In this document: positions 41,192 through 41,200 of the stretch, in pieces
Numbering within the stretch: the first letter of the stretch is position 1
How the letters are laid out: each line of letters begins with the position of its first letter
From: Gammaproteobacteria bacterium UBA2168
Lineage (GTDB): Bacteria; Pseudomonadota; Gammaproteobacteria; Pseudomonadales; Azotimanducaceae
Assembly: GCA_002327525.1 (NCBI GenBank)
Contig: DCWG01000059.1
Location: 1-41,200, forward strand
Length of the DNA stretch: 41,200 nt
Direction of reading: 5' to 3'
Notes under the pieces: model-generated
What the model saw: only the letters and a program-made list of their open reading frames with translations
What the model was told of the DNA's origin: nothing
Databases searched by the model: none
Position numbers and translations under genes: made by a program

Positions 41192-41200
41192 AGGGAGGAA
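41192..41200 (+). promoter_or_regulatory. Likely ribosome-binding site of a gene beyond the window
   Basis: AGGGAGGAA at the very end is a strong Shine-Dalgarno match. A plus-strand gene probably starts a few bases outside. The roughly 490 bases from 40711 hold no intact gene, only the NIPSNAP remnant and the sites listed. Confidence 0.4.

Noticed and set aside
1..41200. Mobile element, prophage, CRISPR array or toxin-antitoxin system
   Set aside because: No transposase, integrase, phage, Cas or toxin motif and no regular short repeats were found on either strand; duplication and decay here leave no visible mobile-element ends.

Overview
The window looks like a GC-rich proteobacterial chromosome segment packed with catabolic genes. 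Its main theme is molybdenum enzymes of the type II DMSO-reductase family (ethylbenzene dehydrogenase, steroid C25 dehydrogenase and nitrate reductase relatives), accompanied by CoA ligases, acyl-CoA dehydrogenases, a CoA-transferase, short-chain dehydrogenases and flavin- or F420-type oxidoreductases. No rRNA, tRNA, CRISPR array, phage gene or transposase was seen. The assignment to Proteobacteria is inferred from gene content and style, not from a marker gene.

Layout. (1) 1-2650: a decayed short-chain dehydrogenase, then two luciferase-like monooxygenases. (2) 2867-9064: a Tat-exported alpha subunit, a heme-b gamma subunit, a four-cluster beta subunit and a GPH-type transporter in one plus-strand operon, followed by the wreck of another molybdenum alpha gene (9088-9778). 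(3) 9793-12232, minus: an SDR, a deletion-fused pseudogene, a TorD-like chaperone with no normal start codon and a NIPSNAP-like protein. (4) 12393-18587: a metallo-beta-lactamase-fold protein, an orphan Tat-exported molybdenum alpha subunit, a protein possibly of the CrtC/AttH type and an SDR. (5) 18686-23256: a SnoaL-like protein, a small helical protein plus APH-type kinase pair, and a formate-dehydrogenase-like cytoplasmic molybdoenzyme next to a b-type cytochrome. (6) 23603-24289: a TetR regulator. (7) 24458-31615, minus: a six-gene acyl-CoA operon. (8) 31977-33936: a DDN-like reductase, a CaiB-type CoA-transferase and a crotonase remnant. (9) 34048-39064, minus: a second complete molybdenum operon (beta, chaperone, alpha, split-barrel protein) with neither a Tat signal nor a gamma subunit. 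(10) 39170-40710, minus: a second APH-kinase plus helical-protein pair, then a regulatory region leading to a gene outside the right edge.

How it may work together (inference). Type II DMSO-reductase hydroxylases insert water-derived oxygen at unactivated C-H bonds. The resulting alcohols could be oxidised by the SDRs, activated by the CoA ligases or the CoA-transferase, and shortened by the paired acyl-CoA dehydrogenases, as in breakdown of steroid or isoprenoid side chains. The true substrate cannot be read from the sequence.

Two further themes stand out. At least six genes are broken or degraded, often beside intact paralogues, which suggests repeated duplication and decay. Related palindromic sites (TGTAAC-nn-GT[T/A]ACA-like) occur in front of several units, including the TetR gene and the acyl-CoA operon, and suggest one regulon.
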